Below are positions 33,960-42,940 of a stretch of 64,000 bases of DNA, in pieces; positions within the stretch are counted from its first letter, which is position 1; each line of letters begins with the position of its first letter. The notes under the pieces are model-generated. The model ran no database searches. It was given only the letters and a program-made list of their open reading frames with translations, and had not been told where the DNA came from. Source of the stretch: Parapedobacter sp051400755. Its GTDB lineage: Bacteria > Bacteroidota > Bacteroidia > Sphingobacteriales > Sphingobacteriaceae. Location: positions 248,001-312,000 of the forward strand of contig NZ_JBLFFL010000001.1 of NCBI RefSeq assembly GCF_051400755.1, written 5' to 3'. Both the position numbers and the translations under genes were made by a program.

Positions 33960-36197
33960 ATGAAAAAGCTACTGGCTGGTTTGGCCCTCATTATCAGTTT
34001 TGGTCTGCATGCCCGGCAAATGCCTGCTCCCGTTGGGGCACCTACTGTCCGTACAGCCTCCGGAACCGTCCGTGGTGTATCGGATGGCGACGTGGACAGT
34101 TTCAAGGGGATTCCTTATGCGACAGCCCCTGTCGGAGAATACCGGTGGCGACCGCCGCAACCTTTCCCAGCGTGGGAGGGGGTACGGGATGCAAGCGAGT
34201 TTTGCCCGGATTGCGCGCAGGCAGGCTGGCCGCGTACTGCCGGCACTATCCGCGAAAATACGTCGGAAGATTGCCTGTTCCTCAATATATGGCGACCTGT
34301 CGGAACTAAGACGGAAGCAAAGCTTCCGGTCATGGTCTGGATACACGGTGGCGGCTTTGTGGGCGGTGGCGGTTCCCATCGGGAAACGTTCGGGAATCAG
34401 TTTGCCAAACAGGGCGTCATCCTGTTAACGTTCAATTACCGTCTCGGTAGGCTCGGCCATTTTGCGTTTCCTGCGCTGAGCAAGGAGCATCCGGAGGAAC
34501 CTAACGGCAGTTACGCCTACATGGACCAGATTGCGGCCCTCCAATGGGTGCAACAGAACATTGCAGCATTCGGGGGCGACCCCGACAATGTGACCATCTT
34601 CGGCGAGTCGGCCGGAGGCGTTTCGGTACATTCATTATTGACCATTCCATCGGCGAAGGGTCTTTTCCACAAGGCTATCATCGAGTCAGGCGGTGGTCGG
34701 GACGGTGTTCTTACCGGCAGGCCGATACGTGAGGAAAATGCAGACCCATATTATCCGGTTCCGGCAGAAGCGATCGGGATAAATTTCGCGCGTAAACATG
34801 GAATCGAGGGCACGGATGCGGCTGCGTTGGCAAAGCTCCGTTTACTATCCATTGAGGAAATCGTGGACAGCGGACAGGAAAGCGATGGCCCGGATGGTGT
34901 GCCGATTTATTCCGGCCCTATCCTCGACGGCAGACTCGTTGTGGAAACGGCCCAAAGCGCGTATGAAGCCGGTAGACAAACACGCGTTCCGCTTATCATC
35001 GGCTCCAACAGTGCGGAAGTACCTGCCGGTTTCGTGAATGCCGGTTCCAAAGAAGAGCTGCTGTCATTGTTCGGCACCCTGAAGGATGACGTGACTTCGG
35101 CCTACGACCCCGATGGCTCTACCGAATTTGCCGAGATGCTCACGATGGTCAACACGGACAAGGTGTGGGCGGAACCTGCCCGGTTCACCGCGAACGCTTT
35201 TACCGCTATCGGTGACCCGGCCTATATCTATCTTTTCTCCTACGTTACCGCTTCGATGCAGGAACAGATGCGGTATGGTGCGGCGCACGGATCCGAAATC
35301 CCCTATGTATTTGATAACCTTGGTGACGGAAATGGCGGAGCCCTTGATCCAACCGATCAGCAGGTCGCCAGGACGATGAACACCTACTGGGCAAACTTCG
35401 CCAAGACGGGTGATCCCAATGGCGAAGGCTTGCCAACATGGCCCGTTTACGCTCCAAGCACGAACGAACTTATGGAGTTCAAATCCGATGGTTCCGCCCT
35501 TGGCATTCCGGATCCAAAGAAAGCACGTCTGGATGTAATGGAGAAATTTTCAATAAAGGCATTGGATTCCGAACAACAAGCCATCATACGTATTTCGGCA
35601 TTTACGGGCAAAGGCGACCTACCAAAGTTACAGGGCGCATTGAATAGCGGGCTGGAAGCGGGATTGACCGTCAACCAGATCAAGGAAACGCTGATGCATG
35701 TATATGCCTACGCTGGATTTCCACGTAGTCTCCGGGGATTGCAGACGTTTATAGCCGTGCTGGATGAACGCAAGGCCAACGGAGTTGAGGATGTGACGGG
35801 CGCCGATGCCTCCCCCATCGATGATGATCGCAGCAAGTATGAGCGGGGTAAAGCAATACTGGAGGAATTGACAGGTGTGCCGGAAACGGGATCGAAAACC
35901 GGTTATGCCACATTTGCACCTACAATTGAGGTATTCCTAAAAGAACACCTTTTCGCCGATATTTTTGAAAGAGATGTATTGACTTACGCCGAAAGGGAAC
36001 TCGTAACGGTATCTGTGCTGGCCGGTATCGGGGGGGTGGAACCGATGTTGCAGTCGCACTTGAATATCTGCCTGAATGTCGGTTTAACCCCGGAACAGTT
36101 GCAGCAATTCATAGGGGTTATCAGATCGACCATCGGCAAAAAGGAAGCGAAAGCGGCACAGCAGGTGCTGGACGAAGTCCTGAAAAACAGGAAGTAG
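33960..36197 (+). CDS. Exported type-B carboxylesterase fused to two CMD domains
   Basis: 745 residues. A signal peptide (MKKLLAGLALIISFGLHARQ) is followed by a type-B carboxylesterase (about 25-530): oxyanion hole HGGG at 129-132, nucleophile Ser217 in FGESAGG, and the catalytic His in YGAAHGSEIPYVFDN. From about residue 535 two carboxymuconolactone-decarboxylase (AhpD-like) domains follow: first at about 535-605 with HVYAYAGFPRSLRGL, second at about 630-725 with ERELVTVSVLAG and QSHLNICLNVGLTPEQLQ. The AhpD CxxC redox pair is absent, so a lyase or decarboxylase role fits better than peroxidase. A cupin gene follows 25 bases later. Fusion of these two domain types is unusual. Confidence 0.88.
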   Translation: MKKLLAGLALIISFGLHARQMPAPVGAPTVRTASGTVRGVSDGDVDSFKGIPYATAPVGEYRWRPPQPFPAWEGVRDASEFCPDCAQAGWPRTAGTIRENTSEDCLFLNIWRPVGTKTEAKLPVMVWIHGGGFVGGGGSHRETFGNQFAKQGVILLTFNYRLGRLGHFAFPALSKEHPEEPNGSYAYMDQIAALQWVQQNIAAFGGDPDNVTIFGESAGGVSVHSLLTIPSAKGLFHKAIIESGGGRDGVLTGRPIREENADPYYPVPAEAIGINFARKHGIEGTDAAALAKLRLLSIEEIVDSGQESDGPDGVPIYSGPILDGRLVVETAQSAYEAGRQTRVPLIIGSNSAEVPAGFVNAGSKEELLSLFGTLKDDVTSAYDPDGSTEFAEMLTMVNTDKVWAEPARFTANAFTAIGDPAYIYLFSYVTASMQEQMRYGAAHGSEIPYVFDNLGDGNGGALDPTDQQVARTMNTYWANFAKTGDPNGEGLPTWPVYAPSTNELMEFKSDGSALGIPDPKKARLDVMEKFSIKALDSEQQAIIRISAFTGKGDLPKLQGALNSGLEAGLTVNQIKETLMHVYAYAGFPRSLRGLQTFIAVLDERKANGVEDVTGADASPIDDDRSKYERGKAILEELTGVPETGSKTGYATFAPTIEVFLKEHLFADIFERDVLTYAERELVTVSVLAGIGGVEPMLQSHLNICLNVGLTPEQLQQFIGVIRSTIGKKEAKAAQQVLDEVLKNRK

Positions 36198-36222
36198 TAC
36201 ATGTTAAAATAAACAAAGGGTA

Positions 36223-36735
36223 ATGAAAGAAGCATTAAAGAAAACTGTCCAGACCGTTGCAGCGATATGTACAGCGTTCGGGATGGTGTCGTGCAACAAC
36301 GGCAATAAACAACAGGGCGACACAGACAGTACAGATACGGATATGGTTTTCCCGAAAGGTGAAAACATCACCAATGATAATTTTACGGGGACGGTCTGGC
36401 TCAATTACTTGGTCGAAACCGATACGGTCCATAACGTTAACATCGGTTCAGTTACCTTTGAACCGGGCGCAAGAACAAACTGGCACTACCACGAAGGGGG
36501 TCAGATACTCCTGGTAACGGAAGGGAGAGGGCAGTACCAGGAAAAAGGCAAGCCAATTGAAATCATTGAAAAAGGTGAAGTGATGAAATGCCCTCCAAAT
36601 ATAGAACATTGGCACGGCGCTACACCGACCGATGCCATGACGCACATTGCCATCGGGACCAATACCGACATTGGGGGAGCAGTGTGGTTGGAGCCTGTGA
36701 CGGATGAGGAATACAATCGAGTGCCTAATGATTAA
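36223..36735 (+). CDS. Cupin lipoprotein, CMD-partner (hydroxynitrile-lyase-like) type
   Basis: 170 residues. Lipoprotein signal with Cys24 (AFGMVSC|NNGN) and an acidic linker. The cupin has the metal ligands in TNWHYHEGGQ (His88, His90, Gln94) and IEHWHGATPTDAMTHIAI (His129 or His131). This HWHGATPTxAMTHIA ending is typical of the cupin that elsewhere is fused to CMD domains and annotated (R)-mandelonitrile lyase. Here the CMD domains are on the preceding esterase and the cupin stands alone. Probably a periplasm-facing Mn/Fe/Zn cupin acting with the CMD module (inference). Confidence 0.83.
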   Translation: MKEALKKTVQTVAAICTAFGMVSCNNGNKQQGDTDSTDTDMVFPKGENITNDNFTGTVWLNYLVETDTVHNVNIGSVTFEPGARTNWHYHEGGQILLVTEGRGQYQEKGKPIEIIEKGEVMKCPPNIEHWHGATPTDAMTHIAIGTNTDIGGAVWLEPVTDEEYNRVPND

Positions 36736-36746
36736 CTAATAGCAAT

Positions 36747-37823
36747 ATGATCAGGATACCCTTTTTTCTGGTATTGGCTCTATCGGCGATTGGTGTAAAT
36801 GACACCTTCGGGCAGGGCCGAGAAAAGAAAGAACCCTTGGTGATTGCCGAACAGGGGAGTTTTACCGTGGGTGGCACCGTCATTACAAACCCGGGTACTT
36901 ACGATCCGGTTAAACGTACTCCGGAAGGCCAGACCTTTCATGGTGACCATGCCTATTTGTTCTACCAAATCCCCGTAAATGCAAAAAAGCTACCGTTGGT
37001 GTTCTGGCATGGTATCGGCCAGTTCTCCAAAACATGGGAGACTACTCCCGATGGACGGGAAGGTTTCCAGCATATTTTTTTAAGAAGAGGGTTTGGGGTT
37101 TATCTGATGGACCAGCCAAGGCGGGGAAACGCAGGTCGTAGTACCGTGGAAGGTATGATCAAACCCGTTCCGGATGAACAGGAATGGTTCGGCACGTTCC
37201 GGGTTGGGATATGGCCGGATTATTTCCCCGGGGTGCAATTCTCAAAAGACCCCGAAACGCTCAATCAATATTTCCGTTCCATGACCCCCAACGTCGGCCC
37301 GATCGATATAGATGTCAATGTCAGTGCTGTTTCGGCCCTGTTTTCAAAAATCGGTTCGGCAATACTTGTCACGCATTCACATTCCGGCGGCATGGGCTGG
37401 CTCACCGCTATCAAAAACCCCGATGTAAAAGCCATCGTATGCTACGAGCCGGGAAGCGGTTTCGTATTTCCGGAGGGAGAAGTTCCCGAACCGATAACAA
37501 GTTCGGCAGGTTCACTGGAGGCCGTTGGTATTTCCAAGGAAGAATTTTTGAAACTGACGAAGATTCCAATTGTCATCTACTACGGGGACTTTATACCGAC
37601 TAAACCTGATCCCAATCCGGGAGCGGATGGCTGGCGTGCGAGGCTTGAAATGGCCAAGCTATGGCGGGATGCGGTAAACCGTAACGGTGGCGATGTCACC
37701 GTTGTACACTTACCAGAAATCGGTATTCACGGTAACACGCATTTCCCCTTTTCAGATCTTAACAACATAGAAATAGCGGACCTGATGTCACAATGGTTAA
37801 CCGACAAGGGCTTGGATAGGTAA
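36747..37823 (+). CDS. Exported alpha/beta hydrolase (paralogue B)
   Basis: 358 residues. Signal peptide MIRIPFFLVLALSAIGVNDT ending near FGQ, without a lipobox, so it should be periplasmic or secreted while paralogue A is a lipoprotein. Shared with A: FYQIPVNAKK, the nucleophile region ILVTHSHSGGMGWLTAIKNP, VCYEPGSGFVFPEGE, and EIGIHGNTHFPFSDLNNIEI with the catalytic His. Eleven bases after the cupin stop. The presence of two copies flanking the operon suggests duplication followed by a change of anchoring. Confidence 0.82.
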   Translation: MIRIPFFLVLALSAIGVNDTFGQGREKKEPLVIAEQGSFTVGGTVITNPGTYDPVKRTPEGQTFHGDHAYLFYQIPVNAKKLPLVFWHGIGQFSKTWETTPDGREGFQHIFLRRGFGVYLMDQPRRGNAGRSTVEGMIKPVPDEQEWFGTFRVGIWPDYFPGVQFSKDPETLNQYFRSMTPNVGPIDIDVNVSAVSALFSKIGSAILVTHSHSGGMGWLTAIKNPDVKAIVCYEPGSGFVFPEGEVPEPITSSAGSLEAVGISKEEFLKLTKIPIVIYYGDFIPTKPDPNPGADGWRARLEMAKLWRDAVNRNGGDVTVVHLPEIGIHGNTHFPFSDLNNIEIADLMSQWLTDKGLDR

Positions 37824-37824
37824 C

Positions 37825-38013
37825 GTGAAAATACCAATAGATATTGCTGCAATTATTGCTAAAGTCGGTGAACAGGAACTGACCATTTCCGAAAGAAGAA
37901 GATTATCTGACTGGTACCGACGGCTGAACTGTGGACATAATTCGCAATTTTCTGATGATGAAGCCGCTGCAATCGAAGAAAAATCTTTAAAAGGATTCAG
38001 GGTTTCATTGTGA
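37825..38013 (+). CDS. Small FecR-N-terminus-like protein or fragment
   Basis: 62 residues with a GTG start one base after the preceding stop. The sequence SERRRLSDWYRRLNCGHN then SDDEAAAIEEKSLKGF resembles the opening 60 residues of FecR anti-sigma factors, which contain a short (E/D)WY segment and an acidic EEEAAIEE stretch. It has no transmembrane helix and no FecR domain, so it is either a truncated remnant or an unrelated small protein. Its stop codon lies inside the left arm of a long inverted repeat (37997-38068). Confidence 0.4.
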   Translation: MKIPIDIAAIIAKVGEQELTISERRRLSDWYRRLNCGHNSQFSDDEAAAIEEKSLKGFRVSL

Positions 38014-38068
38014 ACAGCAATGGAAATGGTGATTCAAGGTAAAATTAAATTATCACAATGAAACCTGA
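37997..38068. repeat. 17-base inverted repeat spanning the small ORF's stop
   Basis: TCAGGGTTTCATTGTGA (37997-38013) and TCACAATGAAACCTGA (38053-38068) pair over 16 bases with one bulged G; the arms are 39 bases apart. No T-run follows. The remaining 38069-38480 is AT-rich and I see no gene in it. Confidence 0.6.
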
Positions 38069-38480
38069 GCTTAATTGGAATTCTTGCTATCTCGAGAGGG
38101 TCTTTGCATTTAGTATGGCTTCGTAATCGGCCAAAAAGTTCGACATTTGACAATTTGCCTCTATTAAAGTGGAAAAAGGGGCATAATCCAGCCCAAGTTT
38201 TGGAATACTTTTTTTCTTTTTTGTTATAATTTGCTGAAAATAAGATATATACAAAAACAGTGAACTTATCCTCGTGGTTCGACACTCATCGGCTTTCTTG
38301 CTATAGCTAACCCTTTTAGGGAAGAGTGCCGGATAATTGTTTAATTAGTCTTTCAGCAAATCTGTTAAGCGTTTATCCTACTAATTTATAGTTGGCTATC
38401 TGCTTTTTTGAGAATTGCATTTCGAAAGTTTTCTTTAGTTTTATATGCATGAATCGGAATTCTAACTTAATGCGAAAACC

Positions 38481-38783
38481 ATGTATCTACTCCACGGAAA
38501 AATGAACGCCCAAGCGGGAAAATCAGACGAACTTGCCGCGATACTGCTGGAAGCCTCGAAACTTGTTTCAACTGCCAAAGGCTGCAGGCTTTATGTTATC
38601 GGTCGGGATGAGGATGATAGCCATTCGGTATATGTTACGGAAATCTGGGATAGCAAAGATGACCATGACAATTCCCTAAAAGTCGAAGGCGTGAGGGAGC
38701 TGATCGTGAAAGCTATGCCGATTTTGGATGGGCAGCCGACCAAAGGTCAGGAACTCGAGATTTTAGGCGGCACCGGGATATAA
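38481..38783 (+). CDS. ABM-family (putative quinol) monooxygenase
   Basis: 100 residues, about the normal length of the antibiotic-biosynthesis-monooxygenase fold, a small cofactor-free dimeric barrel. The pattern is HGKMNAQAGKSDELAAILLE, then GCRLYVIGRDEDDSHSVYVT with the EIWDSKDDHDNSL segment that follows in YgiN-like quinol monooxygenases. No signal peptide, so unlike the operon upstream it is cytoplasmic. It is separated from the esterase operon by 467 bases and may be independent. Confidence 0.8.
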   Translation: MYLLHGKMNAQAGKSDELAAILLEASKLVSTAKGCRLYVIGRDEDDSHSVYVTEIWDSKDDHDNSLKVEGVRELIVKAMPILDGQPTKGQELEILGGTGI

Positions 38784-38948
38784 TCCTACCGGGTAGGTGG
38801 TCATGACTTTCTGGTAGATGTTCTCCTCCTCATAGAATATGGAGCGTGGTGGCCGTGCCATGAGCATTTCGTTGTAATCCTTGTAACCCGCATATATGCC
38901 TGAACGGCAGCTCCTAAACACGTCGCGGACAGCAAGCAGATGGCAAAG
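38763..38948 (-). pseudogene. Coding remnant, family unknown
   Basis: A 61-codon open frame without a proper start reads LLAVRDVFRSCRSGIYAGYK, DYNEMLMARPPRSIFYEEEN, then IYQKVMTTYPVGLYPGAA to a stop inside the end of the ABM gene. It is rich in aromatic and charged residues in a protein-like order. A second open stretch in another frame (AKHDAHVLNAWCILERNPVR) continues to about 39040. Together they look like a decayed gene on the minus strand. I do not recognise the family. Confidence 0.35.
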
Positions 38949-39034
38949 CTACCCGCAGCCGTCAGGACGCCGTCAGGGAGCAGGTACGGACGGGGTTACG
39001 CTCGAGGATGCACCACGCATTCAGCACATGCGCG

Positions 39035-39499
39035 TCATGCTTCGCAGATCTCCTTGAGCTTTTCTAGCGCCTTCGGATACGTCTGCTTGAAATAATCGAC
39101 CATGCTGTCGTGTACATCGATATCGACGGTTACCTGCGTTGCCCCGTCTTGCTCTTCAAAGGTGTAATTTTCGAACGAACCAACCCAGCCTTCGGTGGCA
39201 GGGCCCTCCGTGATTTCCTGATCCCCATCAAGTAGGCCCGTATATTCAATGGAGACGAATTGATTAGGGATGTTTTCATTGATCCGGCCTACCATCCCTT
39301 CCTTTTTCCCTTCCTTGCTTATCCCCACAAATAAAATCTTGGCCCCTTTCTCCCAACTCCCTTCCATCCCACCTCCCTCGAAGTCGGATGACGGGTTGAA
39401 TACCGCCGTCCATTGTTTGAATGTTTCTTTGCCGAGCATTGTGTCATACACCTTTGCCGTCGAGGCATCGATGGTTATACTGAATTGCATTCGTTCCAT
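39035..39499 (-). CDS. SRPBCC/AHSA1-type ligand-binding protein
   Basis: 154 residues of the START-like helix-grip fold (activator of Hsp90 homologue 1-like). It opens with MQFSITIDASTAKVYDTMLG then KETFKQWTAVFNPSSDFEGG, and ends with DYFKQTYPKALEKLKEICEA, the long C-terminal helix. Cytoplasmic. Substrate unknown. A -7 box lies upstream (39566-39559), and a diverged copy of the candidate AraC operator (39615-39646) points the same way, so it may belong to that regulon. Confidence 0.85.
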   Translation of the reverse strand: MERMQFSITIDASTAKVYDTMLGKETFKQWTAVFNPSSDFEGGGMEGSWEKGAKILFVGISKEGKKEGMVGRINENIPNQFVSIEYTGLLDGDQEITEGPATEGWVGSFENYTFEEQDGATQVTVDIDVHDSMVDYFKQTYPKALEKLKEICEA

Positions 39500-39558
39500 G
39501 ATCGTAAAAATTTAATAGTTAAACATTGCCGGCATAACCGGATGAAAATGTCGCTATA

Positions 39559-39566
39559 CAAAGATA
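39559..39566 (-). promoter_or_regulatory. -7 box of the SRPBCC gene
   Basis: TATCTTTG on the minus strand, 60 bases before the start codon. No TTG at -33. Confidence 0.45.
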
Positions 39567-39614
39567 ACGCTATTGCTGCTCACCTGATATCGGTGTGTTG
39601 CGCCATTTAACAGG

Positions 39615-39646
39615 GGTATATGCGACAAAACCAGTGATTATTGCCA
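39615..39646 (-). promoter_or_regulatory. Diverged third copy of the AraC-linked element
   Basis: On the minus strand TGGCAATAAT, 14 bases, CATATACC. Copies at 31133 and 32359 have TGGYAGTAAW, 10 bases, CATATACC. The outer blocks are conserved and the spacer is 4 bases longer. Orientation is toward the SRPBCC gene. Confidence 0.35.
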
Positions 39647-39695
39647 CTTCTTTTTTTTATCTTGCCTCCCACTTAATTCTAAATTAGACATATAG

Positions 39696-42600
39696 ATGAT
39701 CACAGTTCGTTCCTACCTGGCTGCGGCGATGTCGTTCCTCGCCCTTCCCGCCTTTGCACAGCATGCTCCTACCTTTCTTTCTCATCCTGCCCTGAGCCCC
39801 GATGGACAGGTATTGGTCTTTGCATACGAAGGTGACTTATGGAAAGTCGCTACTGACGGTGGCCAGGCCCTGCGGCTTACGGCCATGCCGGGCGACGAGG
39901 TTGCACCGCGCATTTCACCCGACGGAAAGTGGCTTTCGTTCTCTGCCAATCAATTCGGCAACAACGACGTTTATGTGATGCCGCTGGAAGGTGGTGATAT
40001 CCGCCAGCTTACCTTCCATGACGCTGCAGACGAGGTAGACAGCTGGAGCTGGGATAGCCAGACCATCTATTTTACGTCCGGCAGGTACAACCGATTCAGC
40101 AGCTATTCGGTCAATGTCAATGGGGGCACCGCCAAACGCCTGTTCCCCCATTTCTTCAATACCATCCATGGTGTCGTGGAAGCGCCAAACGGCGAACTGC
40201 TGTTCAACGATACGTGGGAAAGCTACTTGGCCGCCAACCGCAAGCGCTACAAGGGAGCATTCAATCCGGACATCCTGTCTTACCATCCGGCTACCCGTGC
40301 ATTTAAACAGTATACGGACTACGAGGGCAAAGACTTTTGGTCGAGCGTAGACCGGCGGGGCAATATATACTTCGCCTCTGATGAAGCCAACGGTGAATAT
40401 AACTTATATACGTTTGTAAACGGTCAGAAAACTACCCTCACACGCTTCGCTACATCGATCAAACGCCCGGTTGTATCAGCCAATGGCGAGCGGGTGGTGT
40501 TTGAGCGGGACTATCAGCTGTATGTATACGACGTGACCAGCAAGAAGACTGCACAACCGGCCATTACTGTCAACCGCAACCTGGTATTGAGTAAGCAGCA
40601 GGAATTTGATGTCAAAGAAAACATCAACTATTTCGACGTATCTCCCGATGGCAAAAAGCTGGCGTTTGTCTCACGCGGCGAGTTGTTCGTCAGCGATGTC
40701 GAGGGCAAGTTCATCCGGCAGGTGCCGTCATCCGGTGAGCGCGCCATGGAAGTTAAGTGGCTTGCCGACAATAAGACCTTGCTTTTCAACCAGACCTACG
40801 CGGGTTACCTCAACTGGTTTACCGTTGCCGCCGATGGCAATGGCACCGCCAAGCAGCTTACCGCCGACCTGCGCAACAACCGGGATATCGCCCTGAGTCC
40901 GGACCGCAAAAAAGCGGTATACCTCAGCGGCCGTGACGAGGTGCGCATCTTCGATCTCCCTTCGCTGAAGAGCACGACCGTGGTGAAAGATGAAGTCTGG
41001 GCCTTCCAAAACTCGAAGCCATCCTTTTCGCCCGATGGGGAATACGTGCTCTTCACAGCTTACCGCAATTTTGAGCAGGACATCTTCGTGCACCACCTCG
41101 GAAGGAAACAGACCATTAACCTCACCAACACCGGTGTTTCGGAAGCTTCCCCAACATGGTCGCCAGATGGAAAGTATATCTATTTCGCCAGCAACCGTAC
41201 CAAGCCATCTTACCCCACCGGCATGCGTGACGCCGGCATTTACCGTATGGGGCTCGACAATGTTGACGAACCTTACCGTATGGACAAATTTGATGAACTT
41301 TTTGAGGAGAAAAAGGAGGAGAAAAAGGATGACAAAGCGAAAGAAAATGGCAAGCAGGACAGCACCAAAAACGACAGCATCAAACCCATTGTCATCAATA
41401 CACAGGGGTTGCTCGACCGCATCACGCGCGTCAGTCCGGCTTTCGGCACACAGGCAGGCACATCGCTATTCAAAAAAGGTGAAAAAACCTATGTATTCTA
41501 TTATTCCAACCATGAGGGCGGAAAAGGCGCCTTATACCGAACCGTGCTCCAACCCTTTGAAGACAACAAAACCGAAAAGGTGGTCGATGGCGGCGCGGGC
41601 AACCTCGTCGAGGTAGGCGGGAAATTCTTCGCGCTATCGGGGGGTACGATCCAGAAATACAATATCGATGGCAATAAACTGGAAAAGGTCGACATCGCCT
41701 TCAAATTCCGGCGTAATCTCGAAAACGAATTCAAGCAGATGTTCTATGAGGCATGGGCAGGCCTCGAAGAAAATTACTACGACGGCAGTTTTCACGGGGT
41801 AGACTGGAAAGGCGTCAAAGAACGCTATGCAGCTTACCTACCCGATCTCAATAGCCGGACCGATCTCCGCATACTCTTGAATGATATGCTGGGTGAACTC
41901 AACTCATCGCACCTCGGTTTCAGTTCCGGAGGCTCCGAAGAGCGGAAAAATCTCACCTATACAACCAACGAAACGGGCATCGTCTTTGACAATGACCATC
42001 CCTATCGGATTGATCACATCGTGGCGAATAGCAATGCCTCCCGCAAGGATACCGGCATCCAACCTGGAGATGTGTTGATCGCCGTCGATGGACAACGCGT
42101 CGATGCTAAGCTAGACCGCGACTATTACTTCACGCGCCCATCGCTGGCGGAGGAAATGGTGCTTACGCTTGATCGGGGTGGAAAAGAAATCACGGCTAAG
42201 GTGCGTCCGCAAAGCGCTGCTGCGCTACGCGACCAACTATATGACGAATGGATCAAAGGCAACCGCCGCCGGGTGGATTCCCTCGGGAAAAATCACATCG
42301 CCTATTCCTACATGAAAAACATGGGTGGCGATGAACTTGAGCGGTTTCTGCTGGATATGGTGGAGCAGGAAAACAATAAAGATGCAATTATCCTCGACCT
42401 CCGCTATAATACGGGTGGCAACGTGCACGACGAGGTGCTGCGCTTCCTGTCTCAACGACCGTATCTGCAGTGGCAATACCGTGGCGGCAAACGTTCGCCG
42501 CAGAGTAACTTTGCGCCGTCAGGCAAACCCATCGTGTTGCTGGTAAACGAGCAGTCATTGAGCGACGCGGAGATGACCGCGGCCGGATTCAAGGCGCTGA

Positions 42601-42851
42601 AGCTGGGGACAATCATCGGTACGGAGACCTACAGGTGGATTATCTTCACCTCGGCAAAAGGTCTCGTGGATGGCTCGATGTACCGGGTACCGGCCTGGGG
42701 TTGCTACACGCTGGAGGGTGACGATCTGGAGTTGACCGGTGTATCCCCTGATATCAATGTAACCAATACGTTCGTGGACCGGCTGGAAAACAGTGATCCG
42801 CAATTAGAACGTGCCGTACAGGAGCTGTTAAAGGAGCTGGGTGGTATTTAA
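39696..42851 (+). CDS. Tricorn-type S41 peptidase
   Basis: 1051-residue exported peptidase of the tricorn/tail-specific protease family. A signal peptide ends at ALPAFAQ near residue 22. Residues about 25-540 form WD40-like beta-propeller repeats (LSPDGQVLVFAYEGDLWKV, ISPDGKWLSFSANQFG, WSPDGKYIYFASN). A lysine/aspartate-rich linker follows near 545-570, then the tricorn core, a PDZ domain (about 775-850, GIQPGDVLIAVDGQRV) and the S41 catalytic domain with nucleophile Ser956 in NEQSLSDAEMTAAGFK. Likely degrades oligopeptides in the periplasm. Stands alone. Confidence 0.92.
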   Translation: MITVRSYLAAAMSFLALPAFAQHAPTFLSHPALSPDGQVLVFAYEGDLWKVATDGGQALRLTAMPGDEVAPRISPDGKWLSFSANQFGNNDVYVMPLEGGDIRQLTFHDAADEVDSWSWDSQTIYFTSGRYNRFSSYSVNVNGGTAKRLFPHFFNTIHGVVEAPNGELLFNDTWESYLAANRKRYKGAFNPDILSYHPATRAFKQYTDYEGKDFWSSVDRRGNIYFASDEANGEYNLYTFVNGQKTTLTRFATSIKRPVVSANGERVVFERDYQLYVYDVTSKKTAQPAITVNRNLVLSKQQEFDVKENINYFDVSPDGKKLAFVSRGELFVSDVEGKFIRQVPSSGERAMEVKWLADNKTLLFNQTYAGYLNWFTVAADGNGTAKQLTADLRNNRDIALSPDRKKAVYLSGRDEVRIFDLPSLKSTTVVKDEVWAFQNSKPSFSPDGEYVLFTAYRNFEQDIFVHHLGRKQTINLTNTGVSEASPTWSPDGKYIYFASNRTKPSYPTGMRDAGIYRMGLDNVDEPYRMDKFDELFEEKKEEKKDDKAKENGKQDSTKNDSIKPIVINTQGLLDRITRVSPAFGTQAGTSLFKKGEKTYVFYYSNHEGGKGALYRTVLQPFEDNKTEKVVDGGAGNLVEVGGKFFALSGGTIQKYNIDGNKLEKVDIAFKFRRNLENEFKQMFYEAWAGLEENYYDGSFHGVDWKGVKERYAAYLPDLNSRTDLRILLNDMLGELNSSHLGFSSGGSEERKNLTYTTNETGIVFDNDHPYRIDHIVANSNASRKDTGIQPGDVLIAVDGQRVDAKLDRDYYFTRPSLAEEMVLTLDRGGKEITAKVRPQSAAALRDQLYDEWIKGNRRRVDSLGKNHIAYSYMKNMGGDELERFLLDMVEQENNKDAIILDLRYNTGGNVHDEVLRFLSQRPYLQWQYRGGKRSPQSNFAPSGKPIVLLVNEQSLSDAEMTAAGFKALKLGTIIGTETYRWIIFTSAKGLVDGSMYRVPAWGCYTLEGDDLELTGVSPDINVTNTFVDRLENSDPQLERAVQELLKELGGI

Positions 42852-42940
42852 AATTTAATTGTAATTTAATAGTCAGTTACTTATATTAGCCCATACAAAC
42901 AACCGTTATCAATTAAATGTACACTAAAAATTATTAAATC

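Noticed and set aside
38034..38285. 83-residue minus-strand open frame in the 38 kb gap
   Set aside because: AT-rich, low-complexity, no recognisable motif or promoter; treated as non-coding.
39678..39688. TCTAAATTAGA palindrome before the tricorn peptidase gene
   Set aside because: Only 5-base arms in AT-rich sequence; resembles half of the sdhC palindrome but is too short to support a claim.
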